A DNA stretch of 64,000 nt from Hyphomicrobiales bacterium (GTDB lineage: Bacteria > Pseudomonadota > Alphaproteobacteria > Rhizobiales > Rhizobiaceae). Made by a program: the position numbers and the translations under genes. Shown here in pieces: positions 17,032 to 25,170 of the stretch. The stretch spans positions 62,001 to 126,000 of the forward strand of contig UBNQ01000023.1 in assembly GCA_900466875.1 (NCBI GenBank). Direction: 5' to 3'. The notes below the pieces were generated by a model. That model was not told the origin of the DNA. It worked only from the letters and a program-made list of their open reading frames with translations, and searched no databases. Numbering within the stretch: the first letter of the stretch is position 1; every line of letters starts with the position of its first letter.

Positions 17032-18588
17032 TTACCTCTTGAGATCCATCACTGCGTAGCCGAAGCGATACTGATCCGTCGGACGACCCCATTGATAGGG
17101 ATAGCCCACGATCGCGACATCCTGAGGCTTCGTGGTAATCCCTTGCTCGAGCAGATATGCGGAGTACTGCTTGTCGAAGGCGATGGGCATGCTGCCGTCC
17201 TTGGTGCGCCAGACGAAGACGATCCGGTCGAATTCCGCAAGCGGCCGGTTCTTCATCGAAGGCGGCGGTGGTTCCACGGCGACCGGCAGGCTGGGCAGGT
17301 TGAAGTGCAGGTTGCCCGCAAGCTGCCTGTCCGAAGCGACGACGACCGTGTTGGCGCCCGATGCCTTTTCCGCAACCGTCCTGGAAAGGGCGGCAAACGG
17401 AATGTTGACGTAACCGTAATTGCCGTTGATCCGGCCCATATTGGCGCGAACCGCCAGCGCGGTCGGGATCAGCAGCATGATGATGATCGCCACGCCCCAT
17501 AGTCGCTTGAGGCTCACCTCGACCGGGATTTTGGCGGCATCCACCTTCAGTGCAAGGTAGAGCGGCGTTGCCAGAAGAAGCGGTGTCAGCCAGCGGTCGC
17601 GAACGTTTTCAAAGCCTGCAAACAGGATCATCAGCACGATCAGCCCGAGCGACAGGACCAGAATGCGGCCGACAAGACGCGTCCACCGGCTTCTGGCGCG
17701 CATGATGGCCTTGATGTATTCGCGATAGACGGCCGCAAAGATGATCGCGGTGAGCGCCACGAAACTGAAGAAACCGATGGTCAGCGAACCAAGACCGCTG
17801 GCGATTCCTCCAATCAGCCCCGCATCGTCACCGGCAAGCTTTTTCAATGTGCCCTGGCTTGCATCGTTGAAATTGTCGAGAAGCCACAGGGCATGGGGCG
17901 TTACGATCGCCAGCGCAAGGATTGCCGCCGGCAGCAGTTTCCACGAAAGCACCGTGCGGCGCATCTCGCGATCCATCAGCACGGCCAGCCCGGCTGCGAT
18001 CGGCAGAACGGCGAAATTGTATTTGGTGATGCCACCGATGCCGGTGGCGATGCCGAAGATCAGGAAGGCGAGCAGTGACGGCCTGGAGATGACCCGGAGC
18101 AGGGCATAAAGGAAGAAGGATGCGCCGAAGATGGCGGCGACGGTATGGGACAGATCGCGCTGCGCCTCGAACGAGATCTGCGGAACGGTCAGCAGTCCGA
18201 GTGCCGCGATCACCGCAAGCCGCTTGTCTTCCAGCACCTGCCGTGCCGCGAGATAATAGAACATGTAGGAGAGGAAGAGCATCAGCCCTTTCAGCCCCGA
18301 AAGCGTCACGATCGAGATGCCGAAAATCTTGATCGCGCCATGCTGCAGCCAGTTATAGAAAGGCGGCTGCGCCCCGTAACCCGGCAGAAGCCACTGGGAG
18401 ACATAGACCTGTTCGGCCTCGTCCAGTTCCAATCCATGCGGAATAATGAAGCGCACGACGACCTGGACAATGAAATAGGCGGCAAGAACGAGTGCAAGCG
18501 TCTGTCCGGCACCGAGCCGGTCGGCGACAGCCGGCATGGCTTGGGCGCGTCGTGGAGAGGAAATTTTCGGCAAGCTTATCTCCGGCAT
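17032..18588 (-). CDS. GT39-type (ArnT/RgtA-like) membrane glycosyltransferase
   Basis: A 518-residue GT-C enzyme that uses a polyprenyl-phosphate sugar on the periplasmic side. It has about eleven to twelve hydrophobic helices after a cytosolic N-terminus, and the catalytic acidic pair in the first periplasmic loop is visible as DEAEQ (Asp56, Glu57). The next segment SQWLLPGYGAQPPFYNW is shared almost exactly with the neighbouring gene, so the two are tandem paralogues. The soluble C-terminal domain (about 390-518) is typical of the family. It lies 17 bases after that paralogue in an apparent operand of three genes with a GT2 transferase. In Rhizobium, close relatives (RgtA/B/C) add galacturonic acid to the LPS core; that role here is an inference. 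Confidence 0.88.
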   Translation of the reverse strand: MPEISLPKISSPRRAQAMPAVADRLGAGQTLALVLAAYFIVQVVVRFIIPHGLELDEAEQVYVSQWLLPGYGAQPPFYNWLQHGAIKIFGISIVTLSGLKGLMLFLSYMFYYLAARQVLEDKRLAVIAALGLLTVPQISFEAQRDLSHTVAAIFGASFFLYALLRVISRPSLLAFLIFGIATGIGGITKYNFAVLPIAAGLAVLMDREMRRTVLSWKLLPAAILALAIVTPHALWLLDNFNDASQGTLKKLAGDDAGLIGGIASGLGSLTIGFFSFVALTAIIFAAVYREYIKAIMRARSRWTRLVGRILVLSLGLIVLMILFAGFENVRDRWLTPLLLATPLYLALKVDAAKIPVEVSLKRLWGVAIIIMLLIPTALAVRANMGRINGNYGYVNIPFAALSRTVAEKASGANTVVVASDRQLAGNLHFNLPSLPVAVEPPPPSMKNRPLAEFDRIVFVWRTKDGSMPIAFDKQYSAYLLEQGITTKPQDVAIVGYPYQWGRPTDQYRFGYAVMDLKR

Positions 18589-18605
18589 TGGCCCCAGAGG
18601 GCCTC

Positions 18606-20123
18606 TTAGTCCTGATCCTGCGGATCCGCGATCCAGGCGTAGTTGAAGTGTTCCGTGTCGCGCCCGCCCGAATACGGGTAGGGAACCACCATCGTTTTGG
18701 TGACAAGAGCGGCAGAGTCAATGCCGTTTGCGCGCAGAAATCCGTCGAGTTCTGCTGGCAGCGCGCTTGTCTGCGCACTGTTCCAGATCACCAGCCCGCG
18801 GTTTTGCCCGGTGATGAAGGCGGCCGAGCGCCTGATGCCGGGTTGCGCCACCGGGATTTCCGGGGCGTTGATGCGCGCGGCGGCAGCCAGCGCCATACCA
18901 TCGGCGACGATGAAATTCGGACGACTGTCCGAACCGGCGTCTGCAAGCACCTGGCGAACGAAAGGGACCGAAGGAAAGCTGTCCTTCTGGTAGCGCCCGT
19001 GAAATGGTGCAAGCATGTTGCCGGCGGTCAGGTAAAGCAGGAAACCAAACGCGAGCAGCGAGGTTGGCACGGCAAGAACCGCGACTGCCTGCGGACGCCG
19101 TACGAAACCGCCCGCGGCCTCGATCTTCAGACAGAGATAAAGCGGCAGGATCAGAAGGAAGGGGGACAGCCATTTCTGGCTGATCGTCGTTGCTCCCATG
19201 CCGAAGGAAATCAGGCCGACGATCAACAGGCACAGCAGGAACATACGGCCGGTCACCCGCGTCCAGAGCGTCTCCGTCCGCCAACAGGCCCAGACTTCGC
19301 GACCGAAGGCAATTGCCAGGAAAGCGATCACCGGCAGGGCGCCTTCTACGGCAGCGCCGATCAGGGATGTGATGCCGTCGAGGCGGTCAACGATAAAATG
19401 CCCAGTTGGATCGTCCCGCATCTCGTCGATCGTGTCTGCGGTGGCCGTGTCGATATTGCCGAGGAACCACAATGCATGCGGCAGACAGATGAGCGCCGCA
19501 ACCGTGATCGTCGCGATCATCCGGCGATCGAACAGGCGGCGGCGCAGCTCCGCTTCCGGCAGAATGGCAAGGATTGCCGCAATCGGCACGACGACGAAAT
19601 TGTATTTCGAAATCAGACCTATGCCGATCGCAAGCCCGGTCAGCGCATAACGCCAGAGTGCCGGATGCTTCAACGCACCGAGAAAACCGTAGAGAAACAG
19701 CGAGACGCAGAACAGCAGGGCCACCGCATGGCTGAGGTCGCGTTGTGACAGCACCGCAACGGCCGGCAGCGCCAGCACGCCGAGCATGGCGGCAGCCGCG
19801 ACCTCTTTGCGGTCGCTGATCTGCCTGGCCGCCAGGCCGACGAAGAGACAACAGAGAAACAGAAGGCTGTTCTTCAGCACCGTCAGCGCGAAGATCGAAG
19901 GGCCGATCAGGTGGATGACGCCGTATTGAAGCCAGTTGTAGAAGGGCGGCTGGCGCCCGTAACCCAGCAGCAGATACTGCGACATGACGATCTGCTCGGC
20001 TTCGTCGGCCTGCAGGCCTTCGGTGCGCAATACCCGCAATACGATCGCGACCAGACAATAGGCCGCGATCAGCCAGAGCACGCGCTCCGGCTTCAGTGTC
20101 AGGGCGTCACGCAGCCGGCGCAT
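18606..20123 (-). CDS. GT39-type (ArnT/RgtA-like) membrane glycosyltransferase, tandem paralogue
   Basis: A 505-residue GT-C glycosyltransferase, paralogous to its downstream neighbour. The acidic pair in the first periplasmic loop is Asp40-Glu41 in ADEAEQIVMSQYLL, followed by GYGRQPPFYNWLQYG. About ten helices are visible, with a smaller C-terminal soluble domain. The start ATG at 20123 lies inside the 3' end of the GT2 gene (17 bases of overlap), with GAGAGG upstream, so translation is probably coupled. Together the three genes would make and use a polyprenyl-linked sugar. RgtA-type galacturonosyltransferases or ArnT-type aminoarabinose transferases of lipid A are the main options; the RgtE-like partner favours the former. 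Confidence 0.88.
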   Translation of the reverse strand: MRRLRDALTLKPERVLWLIAAYCLVAIVLRVLRTEGLQADEAEQIVMSQYLLLGYGRQPPFYNWLQYGVIHLIGPSIFALTVLKNSLLFLCCLFVGLAARQISDRKEVAAAAMLGVLALPAVAVLSQRDLSHAVALLFCVSLFLYGFLGALKHPALWRYALTGLAIGIGLISKYNFVVVPIAAILAILPEAELRRRLFDRRMIATITVAALICLPHALWFLGNIDTATADTIDEMRDDPTGHFIVDRLDGITSLIGAAVEGALPVIAFLAIAFGREVWACWRTETLWTRVTGRMFLLCLLIVGLISFGMGATTISQKWLSPFLLILPLYLCLKIEAAGGFVRRPQAVAVLAVPTSLLAFGFLLYLTAGNMLAPFHGRYQKDSFPSVPFVRQVLADAGSDSRPNFIVADGMALAAAARINAPEIPVAQPGIRRSAAFITGQNRGLVIWNSAQTSALPAELDGFLRANGIDSAALVTKTMVVPYPYSGGRDTEHFNYAWIADPQDQD

Positions 20124-21126
20124 CGGTCTGATAGACCTCTCTGACGATATAGCTGAGCGCCGTATCCTCGCGGTAATAGGTGCGCGCGATCATTTCGGCC
20201 AGAATGCCGGTCGTGATCATCTGTACGGCCGACAGGAAGAGCATGACGCCGATCAGAAACAGTGGCCGGGTGCCGATATCGTTGCCCATGATGAACTTGT
20301 CGATGAACAGGTAGAAGAGGATCAGCGCCGAGATGCCCCCCAGGCCGAGGCCCAGCGAACCGAAGAAATGCCCCGGCCGCGCCTTGAAGCGCATGAAGAA
20401 CATCACTGACAGAAGATCGAGGATGACCCGGAAAGTGCGGGAAATGCCGTATTTGGAAACGCCGTGCTGGCGGGCATGGTGTGTCACCGGCATTTCGCCG
20501 ATCCGCGAGCTCGGCACGACGCCGGCGACCCAGGCGGGGATGAAGCGGTGCATCTCACCCATCAGCTTCACCTGCTTGATCACCGCCGAGCGGTATATCT
20601 TCAGCGAACAGCCGTAGTCGTGAAGGCGCACACCGGTGATGCGGCCGATCAGTCGGTTGGCGATGAAGGACGGCACTTTGCGCAGGAACAGGCCATCCTG
20701 GCGGTTCTGGCGCCAGCCGACGAGCAGGTCGAGTTCGCGGCGCTCGAGCTCCGCGACCATGTGGGGAATGTCCTTGGGATCGTTCTGCAGGTCGCCGTCA
20801 AGCGTGGCGATCAGCCGGCCCTCGGCCTGGTTGATGCCGGCCTGCATGGCGGCCGTCTGGCCGAAATTGCGTTGCAGCGCGACGATCTTGAGATCGAGAC
20901 CCGGGCGGTTCAACGCTGTTCGCGCGTTGGTGATCGTCGCATCCGTGCTGCCGTCATCGACGAGGATCAGCTCCCAACTGGCGGGGTAGCCGGCCATGGA
21001 GGTTACGATACGCTCGATCAGCGGGTTGACGCTTTCCTCTTCGTTGAAAAGCGGCACGACCAGCGACAGTTCGATCGGATTGGGCGTCTCGACGAGGCGG
21101 GTGACCGACTCTGCTGTTGTACCCAC
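20107..21126 (-). CDS. Polyprenyl-phosphate glycosyltransferase (GT2, RgtE/ArnC/GtrB-like)
   Basis: A 339-residue family 2 glycosyltransferase that moves a sugar from its nucleotide form to undecaprenyl or dodecaprenyl phosphate on the cytosolic face. The nucleotide-binding VDDGSTD is at 56-62 and the metal-binding DGDLQND (DxD) at 110-116; a conserved HHARQHGVSKYG segment follows near 220-230. Two C-terminal helices (about 258-280 and 293-320) anchor it, as in GtrB and ArnC. It is the first gene of the three-gene minus-strand operon, overlapping the next gene, and thus likely supplies the lipid-linked donor to the two GT39 enzymes. The sugar is not identified; galacturonate is suggested by the rhizobial context. 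Confidence 0.9.
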   Translation of the reverse strand: MGTTAESVTRLVETPNPIELSLVVPLFNEEESVNPLIERIVTSMAGYPASWELILVDDGSTDATITNARTALNRPGLDLKIVALQRNFGQTAAMQAGINQAEGRLIATLDGDLQNDPKDIPHMVAELERRELDLLVGWRQNRQDGLFLRKVPSFIANRLIGRITGVRLHDYGCSLKIYRSAVIKQVKLMGEMHRFIPAWVAGVVPSSRIGEMPVTHHARQHGVSKYGISRTFRVILDLLSVMFFMRFKARPGHFFGSLGLGLGGISALILFYLFIDKFIMGNDIGTRPLFLIGVMLFLSAVQMITTGILAEMIARTYYREDTALSYIVREVYQTDAPAA

Positions 21127-21225
21127 TGTGGGTTTCTCCTAGAAGTGCGGGCTTGAACGGACGGCGCGTCACGGCGCAGCATCCTCGCATAGACCCGGGT
21201 TTATCGCATTGAGGCCACCTACTAT

Positions 21226-22182
21226 ATGAAGAATTATTGCGTTGCCAGCCAGAGAGCGTGGATAATTCGTAACGCAATGACGCTGCTGACACTCGCGATC
21301 GTTGTCTTTTATGCGCTATTCATCCAGTGGATCTGGGGCTGGCAGAGCGTTCTGGCTTTATGGGAAAGCGCCGGCATCGGTTCGGCGCTGATCGCTCTGG
21401 CGGCATTGCTCGGCACCTACGTCCTGCGCACCTGGCGCATCTACGACTATTTCCCGGCCGAGACCGGCGGTCATTTCGGCACGCTGCTGCGTCTCACCCA
21501 GGTGCATAATCTGCTCAACATCATGCTTCCTTTCCGCTCCGGCGAGGCGAGTTTTCCGCTCTTGATGAAACGCGAATTCGACCTGTCGCTCGCACGCAGC
21601 ACGGCCGCACTGTTCGTCATGCGGCTTTTCGACCTGCATGCCCTTCTCGCCGCAGCCGGTATCGGCCTGATTCTGCAGCACCGGACGGTCTGGGCCTGGG
21701 CGCTCTGGTTTGCCTTTCTCATCCTGCCGATTGCAGGTTTTGCCCTGCGTCGCATCGGCCTGGAGCTTGCGGCAAGAATCCTGCCCGCAAAGGCCGGCAA
21801 GCTTCTGACGGAAGTCGAGGCCGGTCTTCCGGTCGGTGCCGCAGCCTTCGCCCGCGCCTGGGGTGCGACGCTGATCAACTGGTTCACCAAGATCGCGGTT
21901 CTGGCCTGGGTGCTCGGCCTGCTTGGCGGTCTGTCGATCGCCCAGGGTTTTGGCGGCGCGCTCGGTGGCGAACTCTCTTCCGTCCTGCCGGTCCATGCTC
22001 CCGCCGGCGTCGGAACCTATCCCGCCGGCATAAGCGCCGGCGCCATCGCCTTTGGTGCGCCAGCCACGGGGCCGGCTCTGGAAGAGCTCGGTCAGGCGGC
22101 CGTCAACACCCACCTCCTCGTCATCGTCTCCTCGCTGATCGGCACGGCGCTATCGCTGTTTGTGGCGAGGGGAAAGGGGTAG
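21226..22182 (+). CDS. UPF0104/lysylphosphatidylglycerol synthase-type membrane protein
   Basis: A 318-residue multi-helix membrane protein of the UPF0104 (LPG_synthase_TM) superfamily, which has been proposed to flip or move polyprenyl or phospholipid head groups. About eight helices are visible; conserved family residues appear in the HNLLNIMLPFRSGEASFPLLMKR region (near 91-115) and in VHAPAGVGTYPAG (near 255-270). The ATG at 21226 has a poor ribosome site; an in-frame ATG at 21277 would still keep all helices. It is divergent from the GT2-GT39 operon with about 100 bases between starts, so a role in the same lipid-linked sugar pathway is plausible but unproven. A second member of this superfamily is at 39886. 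Confidence 0.85.
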   Translation: MKNYCVASQRAWIIRNAMTLLTLAIVVFYALFIQWIWGWQSVLALWESAGIGSALIALAALLGTYVLRTWRIYDYFPAETGGHFGTLLRLTQVHNLLNIMLPFRSGEASFPLLMKREFDLSLARSTAALFVMRLFDLHALLAAAGIGLILQHRTVWAWALWFAFLILPIAGFALRRIGLELAARILPAKAGKLLTEVEAGLPVGAAAFARAWGATLINWFTKIAVLAWVLGLLGGLSIAQGFGGALGGELSSVLPVHAPAGVGTYPAGISAGAIAFGAPATGPALEELGQAAVNTHLLVIVSSLIGTALSLFVARGKG

Positions 22183-22187
22183 GTTAT

Positions 22188-22586
22188 CTACTGTGCCTGG
22201 ATCAGCGTTAGTCCGAGATGTTCGGCCATTGGCCTGAAATCCTTGTCTTTCTGCAGCAGGCTGTAACCGTGTTCTATGCAAAAAGTGCCGATGATGAGGT
22301 CGGGCGTCTTGCTGACTGTCCTGCCGTGCTCCCGCAGGATCCGGTAATTGCGCGCCGCCTTGACAGCAAGATCGGGTGAAAGCATCGCAACGACTTGATA
22401 TCTTCCGAGCGCTTTGCGGATATTCGCAGCGTTCCGATCGCTCCGTGCGCCACGAAGGATCTCAAGCAAGACGATGTCTCCGAGGATTATGTCATCATAA
22501 TCGTCGATTTTATCCAGTTCTCGGGTTTCCGGCGTATCGAAGTCATGCAGTCTTGAAATCCAGACGGAACTGTCGACCACGATCAT
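22188..22586 (-). CDS. vapC: VapC toxin, PIN-domain ribonuclease
   Basis: A 132-residue PIN-domain endoribonuclease. The acidic metal site is complete: Asp5 (VVDSSVW), Glu42 (LLEILRG), Asp96 (TPDLIIG) and Asp114/Asp116 (KDKDF). It is the downstream member of a type II toxin-antitoxin pair: its start ATG overlaps the stop of the vapB gene by four bases (ATGA). Typical VapC enzymes cut tRNA or rRNA when the antitoxin is lost. The convergent UPF0104 gene ends five bases away. The specific RNA target is not known. Confidence 0.93.
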   Translation of the reverse strand: MIVVDSSVWISRLHDFDTPETRELDKIDDYDDIILGDIVLLEILRGARSDRNAANIRKALGRYQVVAMLSPDLAVKAARNYRILREHGRTVSKTPDLIIGTFCIEHGYSLLQKDKDFRPMAEHLGLTLIQAQ

Positions 22587-22822
22587 TCGGCAGCATCTTG
22601 TTTATCCGGCAACAAGGGCGCATCGGGGTCTATGTCTCGGCGCATCTCATCCAGATCGCCTTCCCAGCCAAGCCCGCGCAATTCTTCCCAGGCCTTCTTA
22701 CGGCCGAGATGGCGCACGAAATGCTCAAGCGCGGCTTCGACAACGGCTTTCTTGGTCTTGAGGCCACTCAGTTCCAGTGCATCAGTCACCAGCGTCTCAT
22801 CGATATCGATATTGGTACGCAT
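22583..22822 (-). CDS. vapB: VapB-type antitoxin of the vapBC pair
   Basis: A 79-residue antitoxin of the type II (VapB/DUF2191) family. The N-terminal half MRTNIDIDETLVTDALELSG forms the DNA-binding ribbon-helix-helix-like segment, and the C-terminal half (about 45-79), which includes a GLGWEGDLDEMR stretch with conserved Trp, is the usual toxin-embracing tail. It is the first gene of the pair and overlaps vapC by ATGA. The upstream region to 22881 shows no clear inverted repeat, in contrast to the neighbouring antitoxin gene. It is a paralogue of the gene at 22882-23163, sharing the N-terminal MRTNI and GLxTKKAxV segments. Confidence 0.9.
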   Translation of the reverse strand: MRTNIDIDETLVTDALELSGLKTKKAVVEAALEHFVRHLGRKKAWEELRGLGWEGDLDEMRRDIDPDAPLLPDKQDAAE

Positions 22823-22881
22823 GCATAACGGCCTAATTTGTTGAGTTCAGAATTATAAGCCAAATGAAGACGGCGACAAAG

Positions 22882-23163
22882 TCATTGTTTGTCGCGTCCC
22901 TCGCGCATCAACGTCTCCGATGGCGTATGATCTCTGTCGCGGGTCAGTGCGCGGAACTCGGCTGAAAGTGTCTCCAAGGTCGGGCGACCATACTCCGTGT
23001 TGTCCCAGCCGATACCTTCGAGATTATCGATTGCGCGCAACTGTTTCTGGATTCGCACGAAGTCTCGGAGTGCCTGATCGACGGCGGCTTTCTTGGTTGG
23101 CAAGCCACCGAGTTCCATGGCTTCGGCGATCAGGTCGTCATCCAATTCGATATTGGTACGCAT
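22882..23163 (-). CDS. Solo VapB-type antitoxin
   Basis: A 93-residue protein homologous to the antitoxin of the downstream pair (MRTNIELDDDLIAEAMELGG at the N-terminus, KKAAVDQALRDFV after it, and a GIGWDNTEYG segment like the GLGWEGDL of its neighbour). No toxin gene follows it: the next gene downstream is the separate vapB. It has its own promoter region, with a perfect 17-bp inverted repeat starting four bases before its start codon. It is either an orphan antitoxin whose toxin was lost, or an accessory antitoxin. The C-terminal tail (DRDHTPSETLMREGRD) is longer than that of the paired VapB. Confidence 0.82.
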   Translation of the reverse strand: MRTNIELDDDLIAEAMELGGLPTKKAAVDQALRDFVRIQKQLRAIDNLEGIGWDNTEYGRPTLETLSAEFRALTRDRDHTPSETLMREGRDKQ

Positions 23164-23166
23164 GTC

Positions 23167-23210
23167 AGCCTCATGGTGTATGAATTGATGAAATCATACA
23201 CCATGAGGCT
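23167..23210. promoter_or_regulatory. Perfect 17-bp inverted repeat upstream of the solo antitoxin
   Basis: AGCCTCATGGTGTATGA at 23167-23183 is mirrored without mismatch at 23194-23210, with a 10-base spacer. It begins four bases upstream of the antitoxin start codon (23163) and ends 14 bases before the stop of the AMP nucleosidase gene. The GTGTAT...ATACAC core resembles operators of VapB-type autorepressors. It has no U-run, so a terminator role for amn is less likely. Confidence 0.75.
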
Positions 23211-23223
23211 GAAGCCGGCAATG

Positions 23224-24726
23224 TCACTGGAACGCCGTCTCGTAGAAGCTTCTGAGCTTGCGCGAATGCAGCGCCTCGGTCGGCATGGCGGCGAGTTTCT
23301 GGACCGCGCGGATGCCGATCTGCAGATGCTGGCTGACCTGTGTGCGATAAAAGGCCGTTGCCATGCCCGGCAGCTTCAGTTCGCCATGCAGCGGCCGGTC
23401 GGAAACGCACAGCAGTGTCCCGTAAGGCACGCGGAAGCGGAACCCGTTGGCGGCGATCGTTGCCGATTCCATATCGAGCGCGATGGCGCGCGACTGCGAC
23501 AGCCGCTTCACCGGCCCGCGCTGGTCGCGCAGTTCCCAGTTGCGGTTGTCGATGGTCGCGACCGTGCCGGTGCGCATGATCCGCTTCAGTTCGAAGCCTT
23601 CATAACCGGTCACTTCCTCGACGGCGCTTTCCAGCGCCTGCTGCACTTCCGCCAGCGCCGGGATCGGCACCCAGACCGGAAGGTCGTCGTCCAGCACGTG
23701 GTCTTCGCGGACATAGGCATGGGCGAGCACATAATCGCCAAGACGCTGGCTGTTGCGCAGACCGGCGCAATGGCCGACCATCAGCCAGGCATGCGGGCGC
23801 AGCACGGCGATATGGTCGGTCGCCGTTTTCGCATTGGACGGGCCGACCCCGATATTGACGAGCGTGATGCCCGAATGGTCGTCCTTCTTCAGGTGATAGG
23901 CCGGCATCTGCGGCATGCGGGTGATCGGTGTCGTCTCGGGCGCGTCCTTGCCGGCAAGCGTCACGACATTCCCGGGCTCGACGAAGGCGGTATAGCCGTC
24001 ACCGCCTTCCGCCATCAGCTTGCGGGCCCAGGCGGCGAATTCGTCGATATAGAACTGGTAGTTGGTGAACAGCACGAAGTTCTGGAAATGCTCCGCACCC
24101 GTCGCCGTGTAGTGGCTCAGCCGCGCAAGCGAATAATCGATGCGCTGTGCGGTAAACGGTGCGAGCGGTGCGGGTTCTCCCGCAGGCGCCTCGTATTCGC
24201 CATTGGCGATCAGGTCGTCGGTATTGTTGAGATCCGGCGTGTCGAACAGGTCGCGCATCGGGATATCGGCCATCGCATTGCCGGCCGACGCTTCCACATG
24301 CGCGCCTTCACCGAAGGCGAAATGCAGCGGGATCGGCGTCGTTGATTCCGATACGGTGACCGGGATGCCGTGGTTGCGCATCAACAGGTCGAGCTGCTCG
24401 ATCAGGTAGTGGCGGAACAGCCTTGGCCGCGTCACGGTCGTCGTATAGATGCCCGGTGCTGCGACATGCCCGTAGGAAAGCCGTGAATCGGCGTGACCGA
24501 ACGAGGTCGTTTCGATCGACACCTGCGGATAGCAGGCGCGATAACGGCCGGTAATGCTGTCGCCTCTGGCAAGCGCTCCAAAACCGTCGATCAGGAATTT
24601 CGTGTTGCGCTCATAAAGCGCGGTCAGGGCATCGACTGCCGCTTCGGCATTATCGAACACCTGCGGTTCCACCGCGCTCGGGCTGATGAAGGAAAGGGGG
24701 GAAAGGGAAGAGATTCGTGTGTTCAT
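23224..24726 (-). CDS. amn: AMP nucleosidase
   Basis: Cytosolic enzyme that splits AMP into adenine and ribose 5-phosphate and thus helps control adenylate levels. The 500-residue product has the N-terminal Amn-specific domain (about 1-190) with the MNTRISSLSPLSF start, and the C-terminal nucleoside-phosphorylase fold (about 230-490), which includes VNIGVGPSNAKTATDHIAVLRP and the acidic catalytic segment ALDMESATIAANGFRFRVPYGTLLCVSD. Length agrees with Rhizobiales AMP nucleosidases. No riboswitch or operator is obvious upstream; the inverted repeat downstream of it belongs to the antitoxin promoter. Confidence 0.95.
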   Translation of the reverse strand: MNTRISSLSPLSFISPSAVEPQVFDNAEAAVDALTALYERNTKFLIDGFGALARGDSITGRYRACYPQVSIETTSFGHADSRLSYGHVAAPGIYTTTVTRPRLFRHYLIEQLDLLMRNHGIPVTVSESTTPIPLHFAFGEGAHVEASAGNAMADIPMRDLFDTPDLNNTDDLIANGEYEAPAGEPAPLAPFTAQRIDYSLARLSHYTATGAEHFQNFVLFTNYQFYIDEFAAWARKLMAEGGDGYTAFVEPGNVVTLAGKDAPETTPITRMPQMPAYHLKKDDHSGITLVNIGVGPSNAKTATDHIAVLRPHAWLMVGHCAGLRNSQRLGDYVLAHAYVREDHVLDDDLPVWVPIPALAEVQQALESAVEEVTGYEGFELKRIMRTGTVATIDNRNWELRDQRGPVKRLSQSRAIALDMESATIAANGFRFRVPYGTLLCVSDRPLHGELKLPGMATAFYRTQVSQHLQIGIRAVQKLAAMPTEALHSRKLRSFYETAFQ

Positions 24727-24808
24727 GAGTTATTATAGAGACAACTCCATGACAATCAAACGGCGATCCTCATCCCGCTTTCCCTGATAGCGCTTCTCCG
24801 ACGCCGGT

Positions 24809-24979
24809 TCAGAGCGTGGCGACACACTCGCCGCTGTCGGCATAGACGCACAGGCTGCCGGTGCTGATGTTGAAACCCAGCGGGCGCTTGGACGGATGGG
24901 TGGCAAGAGCGGCGAAGGACAAGGCGAAGATCGTCATCATCAGGGTAAGAATGGTCAGGCGGCGTGCGATGGTCGTCAT
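24809..24979 (-). CDS. 56-residue exported peptide of unknown function
   Basis: A short frame found on the minus strand: ATG at 24979-24977, stop TGA at 24811-24809. GGAG lies ten bases upstream. The product starts MTTIARRLTILTLMMTIFAL and has a basic n-region, a hydrophobic core (9-25) and a likely cleavage or anchor point near ALA-T; the remaining about 30 residues contain two cysteines (SLCVYADSGECVATL) that could form a disulfide. The signal peptide and the Cys pair argue that this is real and not random. No known family. It lies between amn and a DUF2147 gene, on the same strand. Confidence 0.6.
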   Translation of the reverse strand: MTTIARRLTILTLMMTIFALSFAALATHPSKRPLGFNISTGSLCVYADSGECVATL

Positions 24980-25121
24980 GATCCCGGCTCCGATTGTGAC
25001 CAGGCTTGCTTGGTTCCTGGCCGAATGGGGGCAGAATAAAGGCGTGCTCCTGTATGCAGGCTGAGAACCTGCTTCATCTGGCGTTCAGGGTGATTAACGG
25101 ACGCAGCCTGTATGGGCAAAG

Positions 25122-25146
25122 AAAAAGCCGGCACTGACTGCCGGCT
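25122..25146 (-). terminator. Rho-independent terminator of the DUF2147 gene
   Basis: AGCCGGCA (25126-25133) pairs with TGCCGGCT (25139-25146) around a five-base loop, and in the minus direction the stem runs into TTTTTC. It follows the DUF2147 stop codon at 25171. Confidence 0.85.
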
Positions 25147-25170
25147 TCAGGTGGAAAGAAACGCCGAGCC

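Noticed and set aside
18492-19748. A 418-codon plus-strand frame opposite the GT39 genes
   Set aside because: It crosses two real genes and their junction; product rich in Arg/Gln/Glu without motifs.
23167-23210. The 17-bp inverted repeat as terminator of amn
   Set aside because: There is no U-run on the minus strand, and the repeat abuts the antitoxin start codon, so an operator is more likely.
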